Below are positions 41,264-50,472 of a DNA stretch of 64,000 nucleotides, in pieces (the stretch's first letter is position 1; each line of letters opens with the position of its first letter). Origin of the DNA: CAZKCI01 sp964551475. GTDB lineage: Bacteria > Auribacterota > Erginobacteria > Erginobacterales > CAZKCI01. A program made the translations under genes and the position numbers. A model generated the notes under the pieces. That model was not told the origin of the DNA. It searched no databases and saw only the letters and a list, made by a program, of their open reading frames with translations. The DNA lies in NCBI GenBank assembly GCA_964551475.1, contig CAZKCI010000046.1, positions 1 through 64,000 of the forward strand, in the 5' to 3' direction.

Positions 41264-43156
41264 ATGAAATTCGATATACGAAATCCCATTCAATCCTGGC
41301 CCATCTTCGATTACCTGCTGGTGATCCGCCGGAAGATCTGGCTCTTGGCCTTGATCTTCTCCCTGGCGGTGGGGCTGACCGCCTGGACCACCTTCCGCCA
41401 GCGGCCGGTCTGGGAAGCCGTCTGCAAGATCCGCTACAAACAGGGCGTTCCCTCGGCCCTGGCCTCCCCCGGCTCTCCCTATTACTGGCTCAGCCCCTAT
41501 TACGACTCGATGACCTTCGAGACCGAAAAGCACATCATCAAGAGCAAGGCGGTGGCGGAGGGGGTGGTGAAAAAACTGAACCTCGCCGACCCCCGCCAAA
41601 CGGACGAGTGGAACTCCTGGACCCGCCGGGTGCAGGGAGCGCTCTCGGTCGAGAAAGAGCCGGACACCCGGATTTATTACCTTCGGGCGCGCTTTTCGGA
41701 GCCGGACCTGACCGAGAAAATAGTCAACACCGCCGCCGAGGTATACATAGATCTGAGCGTCGGAGAGAAGCGGGCCTCGGCCCAGAAATCACTCTCCCTC
41801 CTCACCTCCCAGATCGGGGAACTCAAAACTCAGATCACCAGATCCCAGATGGCCCTGATCGACTACATCAACAAGGAAGGGGCGCCCGAGACGGTCACGG
41901 TTGGAGAAGCTTCCGGCCCCTCCGACTCCACCGGCCGGGAAGTTACGCTTCTCGGCGGCCTCTATACCCAGCTGGTCCAGCTCAACATCCAGAGGGGGGA
42001 GCTCCTGATCAAGTATCTGGAGAACCATCCCAAGGTAAAAGAGGCCGACCAGCAGATCGCGGTCCTTCGCTCCACCATCGCCTCCGAAGAGGAGCGGATG
42101 AACCGGGCGCGGAAGAAAGCGATCGAGTACGACATCCGCCAGAAGGAAACCTCGGTCAACCAGGAGCTGTACAATGTCCTCCTGAAGAAGCTGGCCGAGC
42201 TCGATCTCTCCAAGGAAGGGATCGAGAGCGACATCGCCATCATCGAGAAGGCCGACCGCCCCCAGGCCCCGGTCGCTCCCCAGAAAAAGAAAAATCTCAT
42301 CCTGGGGTCCGTGCTGGGATTTCTTCTCGGAGTGGCGGCGGTCTTCGTCTCCGAGTACCTGGACCCCACCCTCCAGACCCCGGAGGAGGTGGAGAGCTAC
42401 CTCGACCTCCCCGTCCTCGCCTCCATCCCCCGGATGGTCACCACCCCGGAGATGAGCGAGTGGGACGCCAACCAATTCCTCTGCCTGATCTCGGAGCGCA
42501 GCCCGCGTAGCCATGAGACCGAGATGTTCAAGCGCCTGCGCACCTCCATCCGCTTCAGCGACTTCGAAGCCACCACCCTGGCCCTCCTGGTCACCAGCTC
42601 CAGCCCCCGCGAGGGGAAAACCACGGTGGCCGCCAATCTTGCCATCACCTCCGCTCACGCCGGATCCCGCACTATCCTGATCGACACCGACCTGCGCCGC
42701 CCGGCGATGGACCGGATCTTCAACGTCAGCGAGTCGACCGGGATCGCCGCCTACCTCGCGGGGAAGGCCTCCCTGGAGGAAATCATCCATCCCACCGCCA
42801 TCTCCAACCTTTCCATCATCCCCGCCGGGGCCATCCCCGCCAACCCGGCCGAGCTCTTGGAATCCCAGCGCCTGAAGGAGCTGGTGTCGCTCCTCAAGGC
42901 GAAATTCGACCGGGTCATCTTCGATTCCCCCCCGGCCGGAGCCCTGGCCGACGCGCTGATCATCGCCGCCCTGGTGGACGGGGTGATCCTGGTCTGCTTC
43001 GCCGGGCACATCGACAAGCGCTTCATCCTGCGCACTAAACAGCAATTAGAGAAGAGCGGGGCGAAGATTTACGGGGTGGTCCTAAACTACATCGAGCTCA
43101 AAATGCGGAGCTACTACTACTACTACCACAGCGTCTACAAGTACGGGTACCGGTGA
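41264..43156 (+). CDS. Wzc-like chain-length regulator and bacterial tyrosine kinase
   Basis: A 630-residue fusion. A Wzz-type domain has membrane helices at about 24-44 and 343-362 (LILGSVLGFLLGVAAVFVSEY), with a coiled-coil periplasmic region between. The cytoplasmic BY-kinase has Walker A SSPREGKTTVAANLA (about 447), Walker A' TILIDTDLRRPAMDR and Walker B DRVIFDSPPAG. It ends in a Tyr cluster (SYYYYYHSVYKYGYR), the autophosphorylation tail that tunes polymer length and export. The ATG at 41264 is used; a TTG three codons upstream is also in frame. Confidence 0.95.
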   Translation: MKFDIRNPIQSWPIFDYLLVIRRKIWLLALIFSLAVGLTAWTTFRQRPVWEAVCKIRYKQGVPSALASPGSPYYWLSPYYDSMTFETEKHIIKSKAVAEGVVKKLNLADPRQTDEWNSWTRRVQGALSVEKEPDTRIYYLRARFSEPDLTEKIVNTAAEVYIDLSVGEKRASAQKSLSLLTSQIGELKTQITRSQMALIDYINKEGAPETVTVGEASGPSDSTGREVTLLGGLYTQLVQLNIQRGELLIKYLENHPKVKEADQQIAVLRSTIASEEERMNRARKKAIEYDIRQKETSVNQELYNVLLKKLAELDLSKEGIESDIAIIEKADRPQAPVAPQKKKNLILGSVLGFLLGVAAVFVSEYLDPTLQTPEEVESYLDLPVLASIPRMVTTPEMSEWDANQFLCLISERSPRSHETEMFKRLRTSIRFSDFEATTLALLVTSSSPREGKTTVAANLAITSAHAGSRTILIDTDLRRPAMDRIFNVSESTGIAAYLAGKASLEEIIHPTAISNLSIIPAGAIPANPAELLESQRLKELVSLLKAKFDRVIFDSPPAGALADALIIAALVDGVILVCFAGHIDKRFILRTKQQLEKSGAKIYGVVLNYIELKMRSYYYYYHSVYKYGYR

Positions 43157-43165
43157 AGACGCAAA

Positions 43166-43240
43166 GCGCATAGAGCATAGGGCATAGCGCCCCGCGAGGC
43201 GGGCGAGGCAGGACGACGCTTTGCGCTATGCCCTATGCGT
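43166..43240. repeat. 7-bp-period arrays forming an inverted repeat before a start codon
   Basis: Left array GCGCATA, GAGCATA, GGGCATA (43166-43186). Right array TTTGCGC, TATGCCC, TATGCGT (43220-43240), which contains the exact reverse complement of GCATAGGGCATAGCGC (43175-43190 versus 43223-43238). The pair lies between wzc and the Wzy-TPR gene, ending 10 bp before ATG 43251. A hairpin here would mask the initiation region. Confidence 0.85.
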
Positions 43241-43250
43241 TTTTAATCGC

Positions 43251-45701
43251 ATGAAATCCCTTCCCCTCGCACTCGCCGGCGCCCTGATCGTTTATTTTTC
43301 CTGGCAAGCGGGAGGGACGGCGGAGGAAACAAGGCTTCTCTCGATCATCGCGGCGGGGGCGATTTTCATCGCCGCGGCAGTCCTCGCCGCCCTCGGCTCC
43401 AAGGCCGGGCGGAGGCGGGATTCCTCTTTCCTCATCCCGCTCGCTCTTCTCCTCGCCGCGGCGGGCGGGGTCCTCGCTTCTCCCGCCCCGGCCGTCGCCC
43501 GAGTGGGAGGCTGGGAGATCGCCGCCGCCGCGCTCCTCCTCTCCGCTTTCATCATCCTCCCTCCCCCTTCCCGCTCCCTGACCGTCTTGGTCGCGGGCCT
43601 CTCGATCTGGACGGTCGCTTTGGTCGCTTACGGACTCCTGAACGGAACTAACCCGCTGCTCCGTTCCACCTTCGTCAACCGCAACCACTTCTGCGCATTT
43701 CTGGGGATCGTCTTCCCGTTTGCTCTCGCCCCGGCGCTGGGACCGGGGCGGAAAGGAGTTCGCGCCTTCTGGGGACTCCTTGCCTCCATCCTCGCCGGGG
43801 GGATGGTCCTGACCCGTTCGCGGGGAGGGATGGCCGCCCTTTTCTGCACCCTCTTCTTCTTCTGGGGGATGGAACGCAAGCGGCGGGGAGGGAGTCTGTT
43901 CCCGGTATTCCTCACCGGTTCGATCGCGACGGTTCTCCTTGCTCTAATCCTCGCTTTTTCGGCCGGTTTCTATCCTCTACCCTCTATCCTCTACCCCCTA
44001 TCCCCTACCCTCTACCCTCTATCCCCTACCCTCCACCCTCTACCCTCCACCGAGATCTCCGTCTCCACCCGGATCTCGCTCATGGGATCGACCGTCTCGC
44101 TCTTCCTGGCCCGTCCGTTCTTCGGCTGGGGCTGGGGATCGTTTCCCTTCGTCTATCCCCGCTACAAGGCACCCGGCGTCTGGTATACCGTATCCCACTC
44201 CCACAATGAGTGGCTGGAGATCGCGGCGGAAGGAGGGATCGTCGGTCTCGCCCTCATCGCCTTCGCCCTGATTTTCCTCTGGCGCCGGGTGGTGCGCTCG
44301 GCGAATGCCGGAGACGCGGGCGGGGATCTCTTCGCCCGGGGCGCGGCCGGGTCCCTGGTCTATGCCGCCATTCATTCCAACGTCGAATTCATCTTCCGTG
44401 TCCCCGCGATCTCGCTCCTGCTCGCCGCGGTCGGTGGCGTAGCCCTCTCTATCGGCGGAGGCGCACGGGAAGACACGACGCAGCCGATCGAGGGAACGGG
44501 CAGAGGATGGAGGGTAGGGGATGGAGGATGGGGGCGGCGGGCGGGACTCCTTGCCGCGGCCGCGGGAGCGGCCTTTTTTCTCATCATGCCCGCGGCGCGC
44601 TCCCTTCTTTCCGGGCGAGCGAGCGAGCGGGGGTTCCGCCTCCTGGAGCAAGGGAAGATCGAGCAGTCCGCGTCTTATTTTTCCCGCGCCCAAGCGCTCG
44701 ATCAACGGGGCTATCTTCCCCCCTACGGTCTCGCCCGGGTCGAAATCGCGCGCTTCAGCCGCGCCCGGGAGCGAACGGAGGCCTACGCGCGAATCGGCCG
44801 CTTTCTCGATCGGGCGCGGGAAAACAACCCCTGGGATACGCGCACGGGGTGGACCCTGGCCGCGTTCCTCTCCCGCCTCAGCGATAACGCCGGGGCGGAG
44901 AAAGCCTTGCGGGAGGCCGTCTCACTCGATCCCTCCAATCCGTTCTTCGCCCTGGGACTGGCCCGCCTGCGCCTCCTTCGGGAAGACCCGCGAGGAGCCG
45001 CCGCCCTCCTCCGCAAGGCGTCCGCAACCTACATCTGCGTCTGGCCCTCCGCCCTTTCCTTCCTGGCCTCCCGCGTGAATGATTATTCGGTCCTCCAGGA
45101 GCTTCCCCCGGACGGCGATGACTTCCGCCGCGACCTGGCCTACACCCTCCTCGCCGCGCACAGACCGGAGGAGGCCCGACAAGAGGCTATTCGGGCGGCG
45201 GAGATCGCTCCCGGCGATTCCTCCAACTGGCTGGCGCTCGGGCGGATCGCGGCGGCGTCCGGCCGCCTCGACGAAGCGCGGGACGCCTATCGCACAATGC
45301 TCACCCTCTCCCCGAGCGACCCCGTCGCCTGGTCTGAACTCGGCGACCTCCATCTCCGCCGGGGCGAAGAAGAGGATGCCCTCCGCTGTTTTCTCATGGC
45401 CGTCGGACTTTCCCCGAAGGCGCTGGGGCCGGCCCGCTCCGCCGGGAGGCTCCTTGCCCTCCGGCGCGGGGCGGAGGCCGCCGTCTCTTTCTGGGAAACG
45501 ATCTCCCGCCGAAACCCGGAGTCGGGATACCCCCGCTTCGCTCTGGCTGAATTTCTCGCGGACCAAGGCGAGGAAGCGCGGGCGCGCGAGGAACTCTCGC
45601 GCGCCCTGGAGCTCGAACCCGCCAACCCCGGTTTCCTTCTCCTCCAAAAAAAGCTCGGATCACCGCCCGACCCGACGCGGATGCGGCGCGGGGAGCGATA
45701 A
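43251..45701 (+). CDS. O-antigen ligase/Wzy-like membrane protein with C-terminal TPR domain
   Basis: An 816-residue protein. Residues 1-420 have about 11-12 helices and the Wzy_C features FVNRNHFCAFLGIVFPFALA, LTRSRGGMAALFC, and WYTVSHSHNEWLEIAAEGGIVGL (His/Asn loop before the Gly helix). After another helix, residues 460-816 are tetratricopeptide repeats (LLEQGKIEQSASYFSRAQAL; ARQEAIRAAEIAPGDSSNW; DEARDAYRTMLTLSPSDP). The Wzy-plus-TPR layout is that of PglL-like oligosaccharyltransferases and some polymerases. Two 7-bp arrays (43975-44051, 44505-44532) lie within the coding frame and encode low-complexity periplasmic/linker sequence. ATG 43251 is chosen; a TTG upstream lies in the repeat. 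Confidence 0.9.
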   Translation: MKSLPLALAGALIVYFSWQAGGTAEETRLLSIIAAGAIFIAAAVLAALGSKAGRRRDSSFLIPLALLLAAAGGVLASPAPAVARVGGWEIAAAALLLSAFIILPPPSRSLTVLVAGLSIWTVALVAYGLLNGTNPLLRSTFVNRNHFCAFLGIVFPFALAPALGPGRKGVRAFWGLLASILAGGMVLTRSRGGMAALFCTLFFFWGMERKRRGGSLFPVFLTGSIATVLLALILAFSAGFYPLPSILYPLSPTLYPLSPTLHPLPSTEISVSTRISLMGSTVSLFLARPFFGWGWGSFPFVYPRYKAPGVWYTVSHSHNEWLEIAAEGGIVGLALIAFALIFLWRRVVRSANAGDAGGDLFARGAAGSLVYAAIHSNVEFIFRVPAISLLLAAVGGVALSIGGGAREDTTQPIEGTGRGWRVGDGGWGRRAGLLAAAAGAAFFLIMPAARSLLSGRASERGFRLLEQGKIEQSASYFSRAQALDQRGYLPPYGLARVEIARFSRARERTEAYARIGRFLDRARENNPWDTRTGWTLAAFLSRLSDNAGAEKALREAVSLDPSNPFFALGLARLRLLREDPRGAAALLRKASATYICVWPSALSFLASRVNDYSVLQELPPDGDDFRRDLAYTLLAAHRPEEARQEAIRAAEIAPGDSSNWLALGRIAAASGRLDEARDAYRTMLTLSPSDPVAWSELGDLHLRRGEEEDALRCFLMAVGLSPKALGPARSAGRLLALRRGAEAAVSFWETISRRNPESGYPRFALAEFLADQGEEARAREELSRALELEPANPGFLLLQKKLGSPPDPTRMRRGER
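43975..44051. repeat. Eleven-copy 7-bp array inside the Wzy-TPR coding sequence
   Basis: Eleven units of the form C(T/C)C(T/C)A(C/T)C, such as CTCTACC, CTCTATC, CCCTATC and CTCCACC. Because 7 is not a multiple of 3, gain or loss of one unit would shift the reading frame. It encodes a Pro/Leu/Tyr-rich run (YPLPSILYPLSPTLYPL). Confidence 0.95.
44505..44532. repeat. Four-copy 7-bp array, reverse-strand relative of the previous one
   Basis: Units GGATGGA, GGGTAGG, GGATGGA, GGATGGG. On the opposite strand they read as the same C-rich heptamer family as 43975-44051. They encode a Gly/Trp-rich insert (RGWRVGDGGWGRR) between the last conserved Wzy helix and the helix before the TPR domain. Confidence 0.85.
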
Positions 45702-45706
45702 CGCAT

Positions 45707-47035
45707 ATGCGAACCGCCTTCATCGCCATCCTCTTCATCGGCGCCTCGATCTACGTCTCCCAGACCGTGGTCAGCCTTCAGCTCAGGCCGGCGTACCTTA
45801 ACGCCTTCGTGGCCCTGACGGTCGCCTCCATCGCTTTGCTGGTTGACCCGGCTTTTTCCCTCTTCCTTCTCATCGGATCGGTCTCTTTTTACGACCCCCG
45901 TTACTGGTTCCCCTTCCTCCGCCTCTGGCTCCACCAGTGGGTCATCCTGGCCGGGCTCCTGCTCCTCGGCGGGAGGCAGATCTTCCGGCGCCAGCCCTTC
46001 CCCCTCCACCCTCTCGACCGGGCGCTGGGCGCCTTTCTCCTGACCTTCCTGATCTCGCTCGTCAACTCCCCCGACCGCTCCCTGTCCCTGAAATGGATCA
46101 TCTACAGCCTGATGATGGTCGGGGCCTACCTCCTCTTCCGCCTGGCGGTCTCCGACGAACGGCGGCTGAAGCGCGCCGCCGTCTTCCTCGTCCTCTGCGG
46201 GGCGGCCAACGGCGTCATCTCCTTCTTCACGCCCAGCGTCGGCACGCGGGTCGGCTCCCTGGTCCTCGCCAACCCCAACGCCCTGGGCAATTACCTGGCC
46301 ATGATCCTGCCGCTCGCGGTTTCCCTGGCCGTGTCCGGCGGGTGGACCACGCGCGTCCGGACGCTCCTCACGGGGTCTTCCCTCTTCATGGGGGTCTCGA
46401 TCGTCCTCACCCTCTCCCGCTCCTCCTGGGTGGGCATGACCGCGGGCCTCCTCGCGATCAGCGTCGGAAAATCCCGCTTTAAATACCTCGTCCTCATCAT
46501 CCCCCTCCTCTGCTCCGCCCTCTTCTTCCAGCCGGTGAGAAAGCGGCTGGTCGAGGATCGGGCCGATCCCGGCGTGATGTACCGCCAGGCGAAGATCCGG
46601 ATGGCCTGGGAGATGTTCCGCTCCGCCCCGATCATCGGCCACGGGCCGGGGGCGTTCCAGGCGCTCGCCCCGAAAACCGACGATTGGGCGATTGCCGCGC
46701 ACTCGGCGCTGGAAAATCTTTATCTGCAGATCCTCGCCGAGGGAGGGATCATCCAGGCGGCGGCCTTCGCCGTTTTTATCGCCTTCGCCTTCCTGGGCGC
46801 AGTCGGCGCTTACCGGACGGCGAAAACGCCTTTCCTCCGGGCGGCCGTCCTGGGAAGCCTGGGCGGCCTCTGCGCCGCCCTGGGGATCGGGGTGGGGGAA
46901 AACCCCTTCTACTATCCGATGGTCAACTGGCTGGTCGGGCTCCACCTCGGCATCATCGTCAAGGTCGGAGAACTCTCCGCCTCGGCAACGGCACCTGCCC
47001 TCCATCCTCCACCCTCCCCCCTTCCCCCCCGATGA
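45707..47035 (+). CDS. O-antigen ligase/Wzy polymerase-like membrane protein
   Basis: A 442-residue protein with about 11 helices. It contains SVGTRVGSLVLANPNALGNYL, VLTLSRSSWVGMTAGLL, and a periplasmic loop ending in IIGHGPGAFQALAPKT and AAHSALENLYLQILAEGGIIQAA, the His-rich Wzy_C loop. It starts 5 bp after the Wzy-TPR gene and overlaps the GT4 start by 4 nt, so all three are co-translated. The last residues (LHPPPSPLPPR) are encoded by a 7-bp repeat array. It is the third Wzy/ligase-type protein in the window. Confidence 0.9.
   Translation: MRTAFIAILFIGASIYVSQTVVSLQLRPAYLNAFVALTVASIALLVDPAFSLFLLIGSVSFYDPRYWFPFLRLWLHQWVILAGLLLLGGRQIFRRQPFPLHPLDRALGAFLLTFLISLVNSPDRSLSLKWIIYSLMMVGAYLLFRLAVSDERRLKRAAVFLVLCGAANGVISFFTPSVGTRVGSLVLANPNALGNYLAMILPLAVSLAVSGGWTTRVRTLLTGSSLFMGVSIVLTLSRSSWVGMTAGLLAISVGKSRFKYLVLIIPLLCSALFFQPVRKRLVEDRADPGVMYRQAKIRMAWEMFRSAPIIGHGPGAFQALAPKTDDWAIAAHSALENLYLQILAEGGIIQAAAFAVFIAFAFLGAVGAYRTAKTPFLRAAVLGSLGGLCAALGIGVGENPFYYPMVNWLVGLHLGIIVKVGELSASATAPALHPPPSPLPPR
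46999..47026. repeat. 7-bp-period array (CCTCCAT/CCTCCAC) at a gene junction
   Basis: Units CCTCCAT, CCTCCAC, CCTCCCC, CCTTCCC. They encode the C-terminal tail of the Wzy-like protein and end 5 bp before the ATG of the GT4 gene at 47032. Same C-rich family as 43975-44051. Confidence 0.8.
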
Positions 47036-48195
47036 ACATCTGCCTCATCACCTCCACCCTTCCCCCGGTCACCGGCGGCCTGGAGACCCACGTCTGGGAG
47101 CTGGCCCGCGGGCTGGCCGGCCGGGGCCACCGCGTCTCCTTGATCGGCTTCAGAAATTGGCGGGGCGGGATCTTCCCGGAACAAGACCACCGGGAAGGCG
47201 TCGCCATTTACCGGGAATGGGACACCGTCCTCCCCGTCTATTATTTCCGCTACAAGCTCTTCTCCCTCCGCGCCGCCCGGCGGGCGGTGCGGCTCCACCG
47301 GCGCGAGCCCTTCGACGTGATCCATGCCCACCAGGAATACCCCGCGGGCGCGGCCGGAGTTCTGGCGGGCCGCCTCGGGAACATCCCGGTCGTGATCACC
47401 TGCCACGGCAGTTCTCTCCTTCTCAACGGGGAAACCCCCTGGCTGCGTCCCGTGATCCGGTGGACATTGCGGCGGGCCGGAAGGGTACTGGGAGTGGGCG
47501 AAGACCTGCGGATGCTGATGGAGAAAGCCGGCGGACGGCCCGACCGTATCGATATCATCCCTAACTCCGTCGACACCGCGCGCTTCTCCCCGGCCAACCG
47601 CGGCCTCACGGTCCGCGCGCGTTTCGGCCCAGCGAGAGACACGATCGTGGTCGCCTTCGTCGGCCGCCTCCATCCGATCAAAGGCGCCGGACGCTTCCTG
47701 GAAATGATCCGGGCCCTCCGGCCGGCGTTCCCGTCCGCGCGATTTCTCATTGTCGGGAAGGGGGACCTGGAGGAGAGCCTGCGCCGTCGGGCCGGGGAGA
47801 TCGGGGCGGAAGAGGCCGTCATTTTCGCGGGAGAAGTCGGGCATGACGCCGTCCCCGATTACCTGGGGGCATCGGATATCCTGGTCGTCCCTTCCGTAAG
47901 CGAAGCCGGGGGATTGAGCTGTCTGGAGGGGATGGCGGCGGGGAAAGCCGTCGTCGCCCAGAAGGTGGGCGGCCTGGCCGCCCTCCTCCGCGACGGGGAG
48001 AACGGCCTGCTGGTCGACCCCGGAAACGAGGAGTCGGTCGTCGGCGCGTTCGCCGCCGCGGTCGGCAGGCTCATCGGCGATCCCGTCCTGCGGGACCGAT
48101 TGGGCGCGAATGCCCGGCGGACGGCGGAGGAGCATTTCGGGCAAAGGGCCTATCTCGATCGCATGGCAACCCTGTATCGGGAGGCAACCCGATGA
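47032..48195 (+). CDS. GT4-family glycosyltransferase
   Basis: A 387-residue GT-B enzyme. MNICLITSTLPPVTGGLETH holds the N-terminal glycine loop, FDVIHAHQEYPAGAAGVLAG the acceptor region, VVAFVGRLHPIKGAGRFLEM the donor domain start, and VVPSVSEAGGLSCLEGMAAGK the E-x7-E nucleotide-sugar site. The ATG at 47032 overlaps the previous stop (ATGA) and the gene's own stop overlaps the next ATG by 4 nt, so it is in a tight operon. Sugar specificity is unknown. Confidence 0.92.
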   Translation: MNICLITSTLPPVTGGLETHVWELARGLAGRGHRVSLIGFRNWRGGIFPEQDHREGVAIYREWDTVLPVYYFRYKLFSLRAARRAVRLHRREPFDVIHAHQEYPAGAAGVLAGRLGNIPVVITCHGSSLLLNGETPWLRPVIRWTLRRAGRVLGVGEDLRMLMEKAGGRPDRIDIIPNSVDTARFSPANRGLTVRARFGPARDTIVVAFVGRLHPIKGAGRFLEMIRALRPAFPSARFLIVGKGDLEESLRRRAGEIGAEEAVIFAGEVGHDAVPDYLGASDILVVPSVSEAGGLSCLEGMAAGKAVVAQKVGGLAALLRDGENGLLVDPGNEESVVGAFAAAVGRLIGDPVLRDRLGANARRTAEEHFGQRAYLDRMATLYREATR

Positions 48196-48956
48196 TCGAC
48201 CCCCGCGCCTACTGGGAGGAAAGGTCCCGCCGCTATGGTTCCTCCCCCGAAGGCTGGAAGGCGGTCTGCCACCTGGGCGCCCCGGAGACCTTCAACCGCC
48301 TCCTGCACCGCCTCCAGAGACACGCGCTCCGGCGGGAGATGAGGATCGACCGTTCCGCGATCTGGCTCGATTTCGGCTGTGGGCTGGGACGCTGGGAAAG
48401 GGAGTTCGGGCCGCGAGCGGGGATGATCTGCGGCGTCGACATCTCCTTCGAGATGCTGCGCCGGTTCCACGAGCGGTACCAGGCGGAGACGAATCGGGGC
48501 GCTCTTTTCCCGGCCCAGTTCGACGGCGCCCGCCTCCCCTTTCCGGACGGCGTCTTCGACCTGGTTTTCAGCGTCACCGTTCTCATCCACATCCTGGAGG
48601 CCGCCGGACTGGATCGGACGGTGGGTGAAATCTGCCGGGTAGCCAAACCATCGGGCAGGATCGTGATCGTGGAAAGCTTCGCCCCCGAGGGGCATCCCCA
48701 GATAGAGCACGTCAGGTTCCGTCCGGAAGCGGCGCTGGTCCGAAGCTTCGGCGAGCGGGGATGGCGGTTGTCTTCATCCCGAAGCGTTTATCGCCGGCTG
48801 CCGGGCGGTCATTATGCGCGCGGGAAAAGCGGACGAGCCCTTTTGCGCCTCCTCCTTCCCTGGTATTATGCCTTCAACCTCCTCGCCCAGGCGCTGAACC
48901 TCCCAGCCCCGCCGCCCGGGCAGAAGATCCAGGTCTATGAAAAGCACCCTGAATGA
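48192..48956 (+). CDS. Class I SAM-dependent methyltransferase
   Basis: A 254-residue enzyme with motif I WLDFGCGLGRWEREF, motif II GVDISFEMLRRFHERY, the acidic region ARLPFPDGVFDLVFSVTVLIHI, and post-motif PSGRIVIVESF. It most likely methylates a sugar, lipid intermediate or glycan end in the surrounding locus, since terminal methylation is a known chain stop. First of three adjacent, mutually dissimilar methyltransferases. Its 3' end overlaps the next gene by 20 nt. Confidence 0.85.
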   Translation: MIDPRAYWEERSRRYGSSPEGWKAVCHLGAPETFNRLLHRLQRHALRREMRIDRSAIWLDFGCGLGRWEREFGPRAGMICGVDISFEMLRRFHERYQAETNRGALFPAQFDGARLPFPDGVFDLVFSVTVLIHILEAAGLDRTVGEICRVAKPSGRIVIVESFAPEGHPQIEHVRFRPEAALVRSFGERGWRLSSSRSVYRRLPGGHYARGKSGRALLRLLLPWYYAFNLLAQALNLPAPPPGQKIQVYEKHPE

Positions 48957-49749
48957 TATCCCCGCCGAGTGCTATACCCCGGATTACTACCGCCTGCACC
49001 GGAAGCGCTACCTGATGCGGGACGCCTGGGTGGAAAAGAGACTATGGGACGTCGTGACCGCTCTGCGCCCGCACGCGGGCGAAACGATCCTGGATGTCGG
49101 ATGCGGGATCGGGATGATCGCCTTGGAGTGCCGCAAATGGGGCGCCGCTGTAACCGCGATCGACTATGCCGAAGCCGCGCTGCGGACGGCGCGGGACCTG
49201 GAGTTGGCCGTCTTCGGCGACCACCGGATCCGCTACCAGCGCCTGCAGGCAGACCGGATCCAGTCGCTCCCCGAAACATTCGATAAAATTGTCGCGGCCG
49301 ATTTTATCGAGCATATCTCTCCGGAAATCTTCCTGGGGGTTTTATGCGGAGCGGCGGAACGCCTCCGGCCCGGGGGGCTTCTCGTCCTCTATACCCCCAA
49401 CGGTTTCCACCAAGCGACAGTGGCGCAAAGACTGATCCGCCGGCTGGGCTTGTTGCCCCCCCTCCGCCTCGACGAACTGAAAACCTTCGCCGAGCGCCGC
49501 CGGTCCCGGATCTGGTATCCCGGCGACGGAGAGGAGGGCCCGCCGGACCAGCGGTATGAATATCTGCACGTGGACGTAAAATCCGCCCGGAATATCGTGA
49601 AGGCTTTGCGGAGCAGCGGTTTTAAGGCGACTAAGGTCAGCGTCAGCCGGAGTTCCTCGCGTCTGCAGGCTCTGCCGTATCCCTACAACCTACTCTGGGG
49701 AGGCCACCTCTGCGTTTCCGCCCGGAAGACCACACCGGTGGGAGGCTGA
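48937..49749 (+). CDS. Class I SAM-dependent methyltransferase
   Basis: A 270-residue methyltransferase: TPDYYRLHRKRYLMRDAW at the start, motif I TILDVGCGIGMIALECRKWG, motif II AIDYAEAALRTARDL, KIVAADFIEHISPEIFLGVL, then RLRPGGLLVLYTPNGFH. The layout resembles UbiG/COQ5-like small-molecule methyltransferases. It overlaps the preceding gene and ends 7 bp before the third methyltransferase. Substrate is unknown; a glycan role is inferred from location. Confidence 0.85.
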   Translation: MKSTLNDIPAECYTPDYYRLHRKRYLMRDAWVEKRLWDVVTALRPHAGETILDVGCGIGMIALECRKWGAAVTAIDYAEAALRTARDLELAVFGDHRIRYQRLQADRIQSLPETFDKIVAADFIEHISPEIFLGVLCGAAERLRPGGLLVLYTPNGFHQATVAQRLIRRLGLLPPLRLDELKTFAERRRSRIWYPGDGEEGPPDQRYEYLHVDVKSARNIVKALRSSGFKATKVSVSRSSSRLQALPYPYNLLWGGHLCVSARKTTPVGG

Positions 49750-49756
49750 CCCCGTT

Positions 49757-50461
49757 ATGAACCCGACCAGCGTCGATTGGGACGATTACGGACGGAAACG
49801 CAGCCCCTGGCATCAGCGATCTCTTTTCCTCCATCACCGCCTGGCGGGAAGAGTCGTCGACCGGATCCTCAAGCGGATGCCGCGTTCCCTCTCCATCCTG
49901 GACCTCGGCTGCGGGGACGGCTACTACCTCGAACGACTCCGGGAGATGGGATTCCGCGAGGTCTTGGGAACGGATCCGAGCGGCCCCATGGTGGAGCGCT
50001 GCCGGAAACGGGGGCTGAACGCACGCCGGGCGGCCCTGGAGGATATGGCGGCGGCGGGAGACCGGGACCTGGTCCTCCTGATCCAGGTTCTCGAGCACCT
50101 CGAGAATCCCGGGGCGGCGATGGACGGAATCCGGGGCCTCCTGAAACCGAAGGGGCTTCTTCTCCTCTCCGTGCCGGTCTGCGACTCGTTGCTCAGCCGC
50201 TATCATCGCTCGCGTTTTGGCGTGAATCGGATGGAGCAGGTGCGGGGCTGGGACGACACCCACCGCCACGCCTTCTCCCTCCGGGGTCTGAAATCCCTGC
50301 TCATGGACCACGGCTTCCGGGTGGAGCAGGCGGTCCACTGCAGCAATCTCTTCCCCTGGGTAGGCCGCTTCGGCGGGAAAAAGCTGGGCGGGCTGTTTCA
50401 GCGGATAACTCTGGGAGGGAGATTCGGCGATATACTAGTGGTCCTGGCCCGGCGGGACTGA
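49757..50461 (+). CDS. Class I SAM-dependent methyltransferase
   Basis: A 234-residue enzyme: SILDLGCGDGYYLERLREMG (motif I), VLGTDPSGPMVERCRKRG (motif II), LVLLIQVLEHLENPGAAMDG and GLLKPKGLLLLSVPVCDS, then the His-rich WDDTHRHAFSLRGLKSLL common in WbmB/methyltransferase-11 proteins of O-antigen clusters. It ends within a REP-like/terminator region, with the TGA at 50459-50461 directly before a palindrome. Last gene of the operon that begins with the export proteins. Confidence 0.85.
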   Translation: MNPTSVDWDDYGRKRSPWHQRSLFLHHRLAGRVVDRILKRMPRSLSILDLGCGDGYYLERLREMGFREVLGTDPSGPMVERCRKRGLNARRAALEDMAAAGDRDLVLLIQVLEHLENPGAAMDGIRGLLKPKGLLLLSVPVCDSLLSRYHRSRFGVNRMEQVRGWDDTHRHAFSLRGLKSLLMDHGFRVEQAVHCSNLFPWVGRFGGKKLGGLFQRITLGGRFGDILVVLARRD

Positions 50462-50472
50462 AGCCGAAATCC

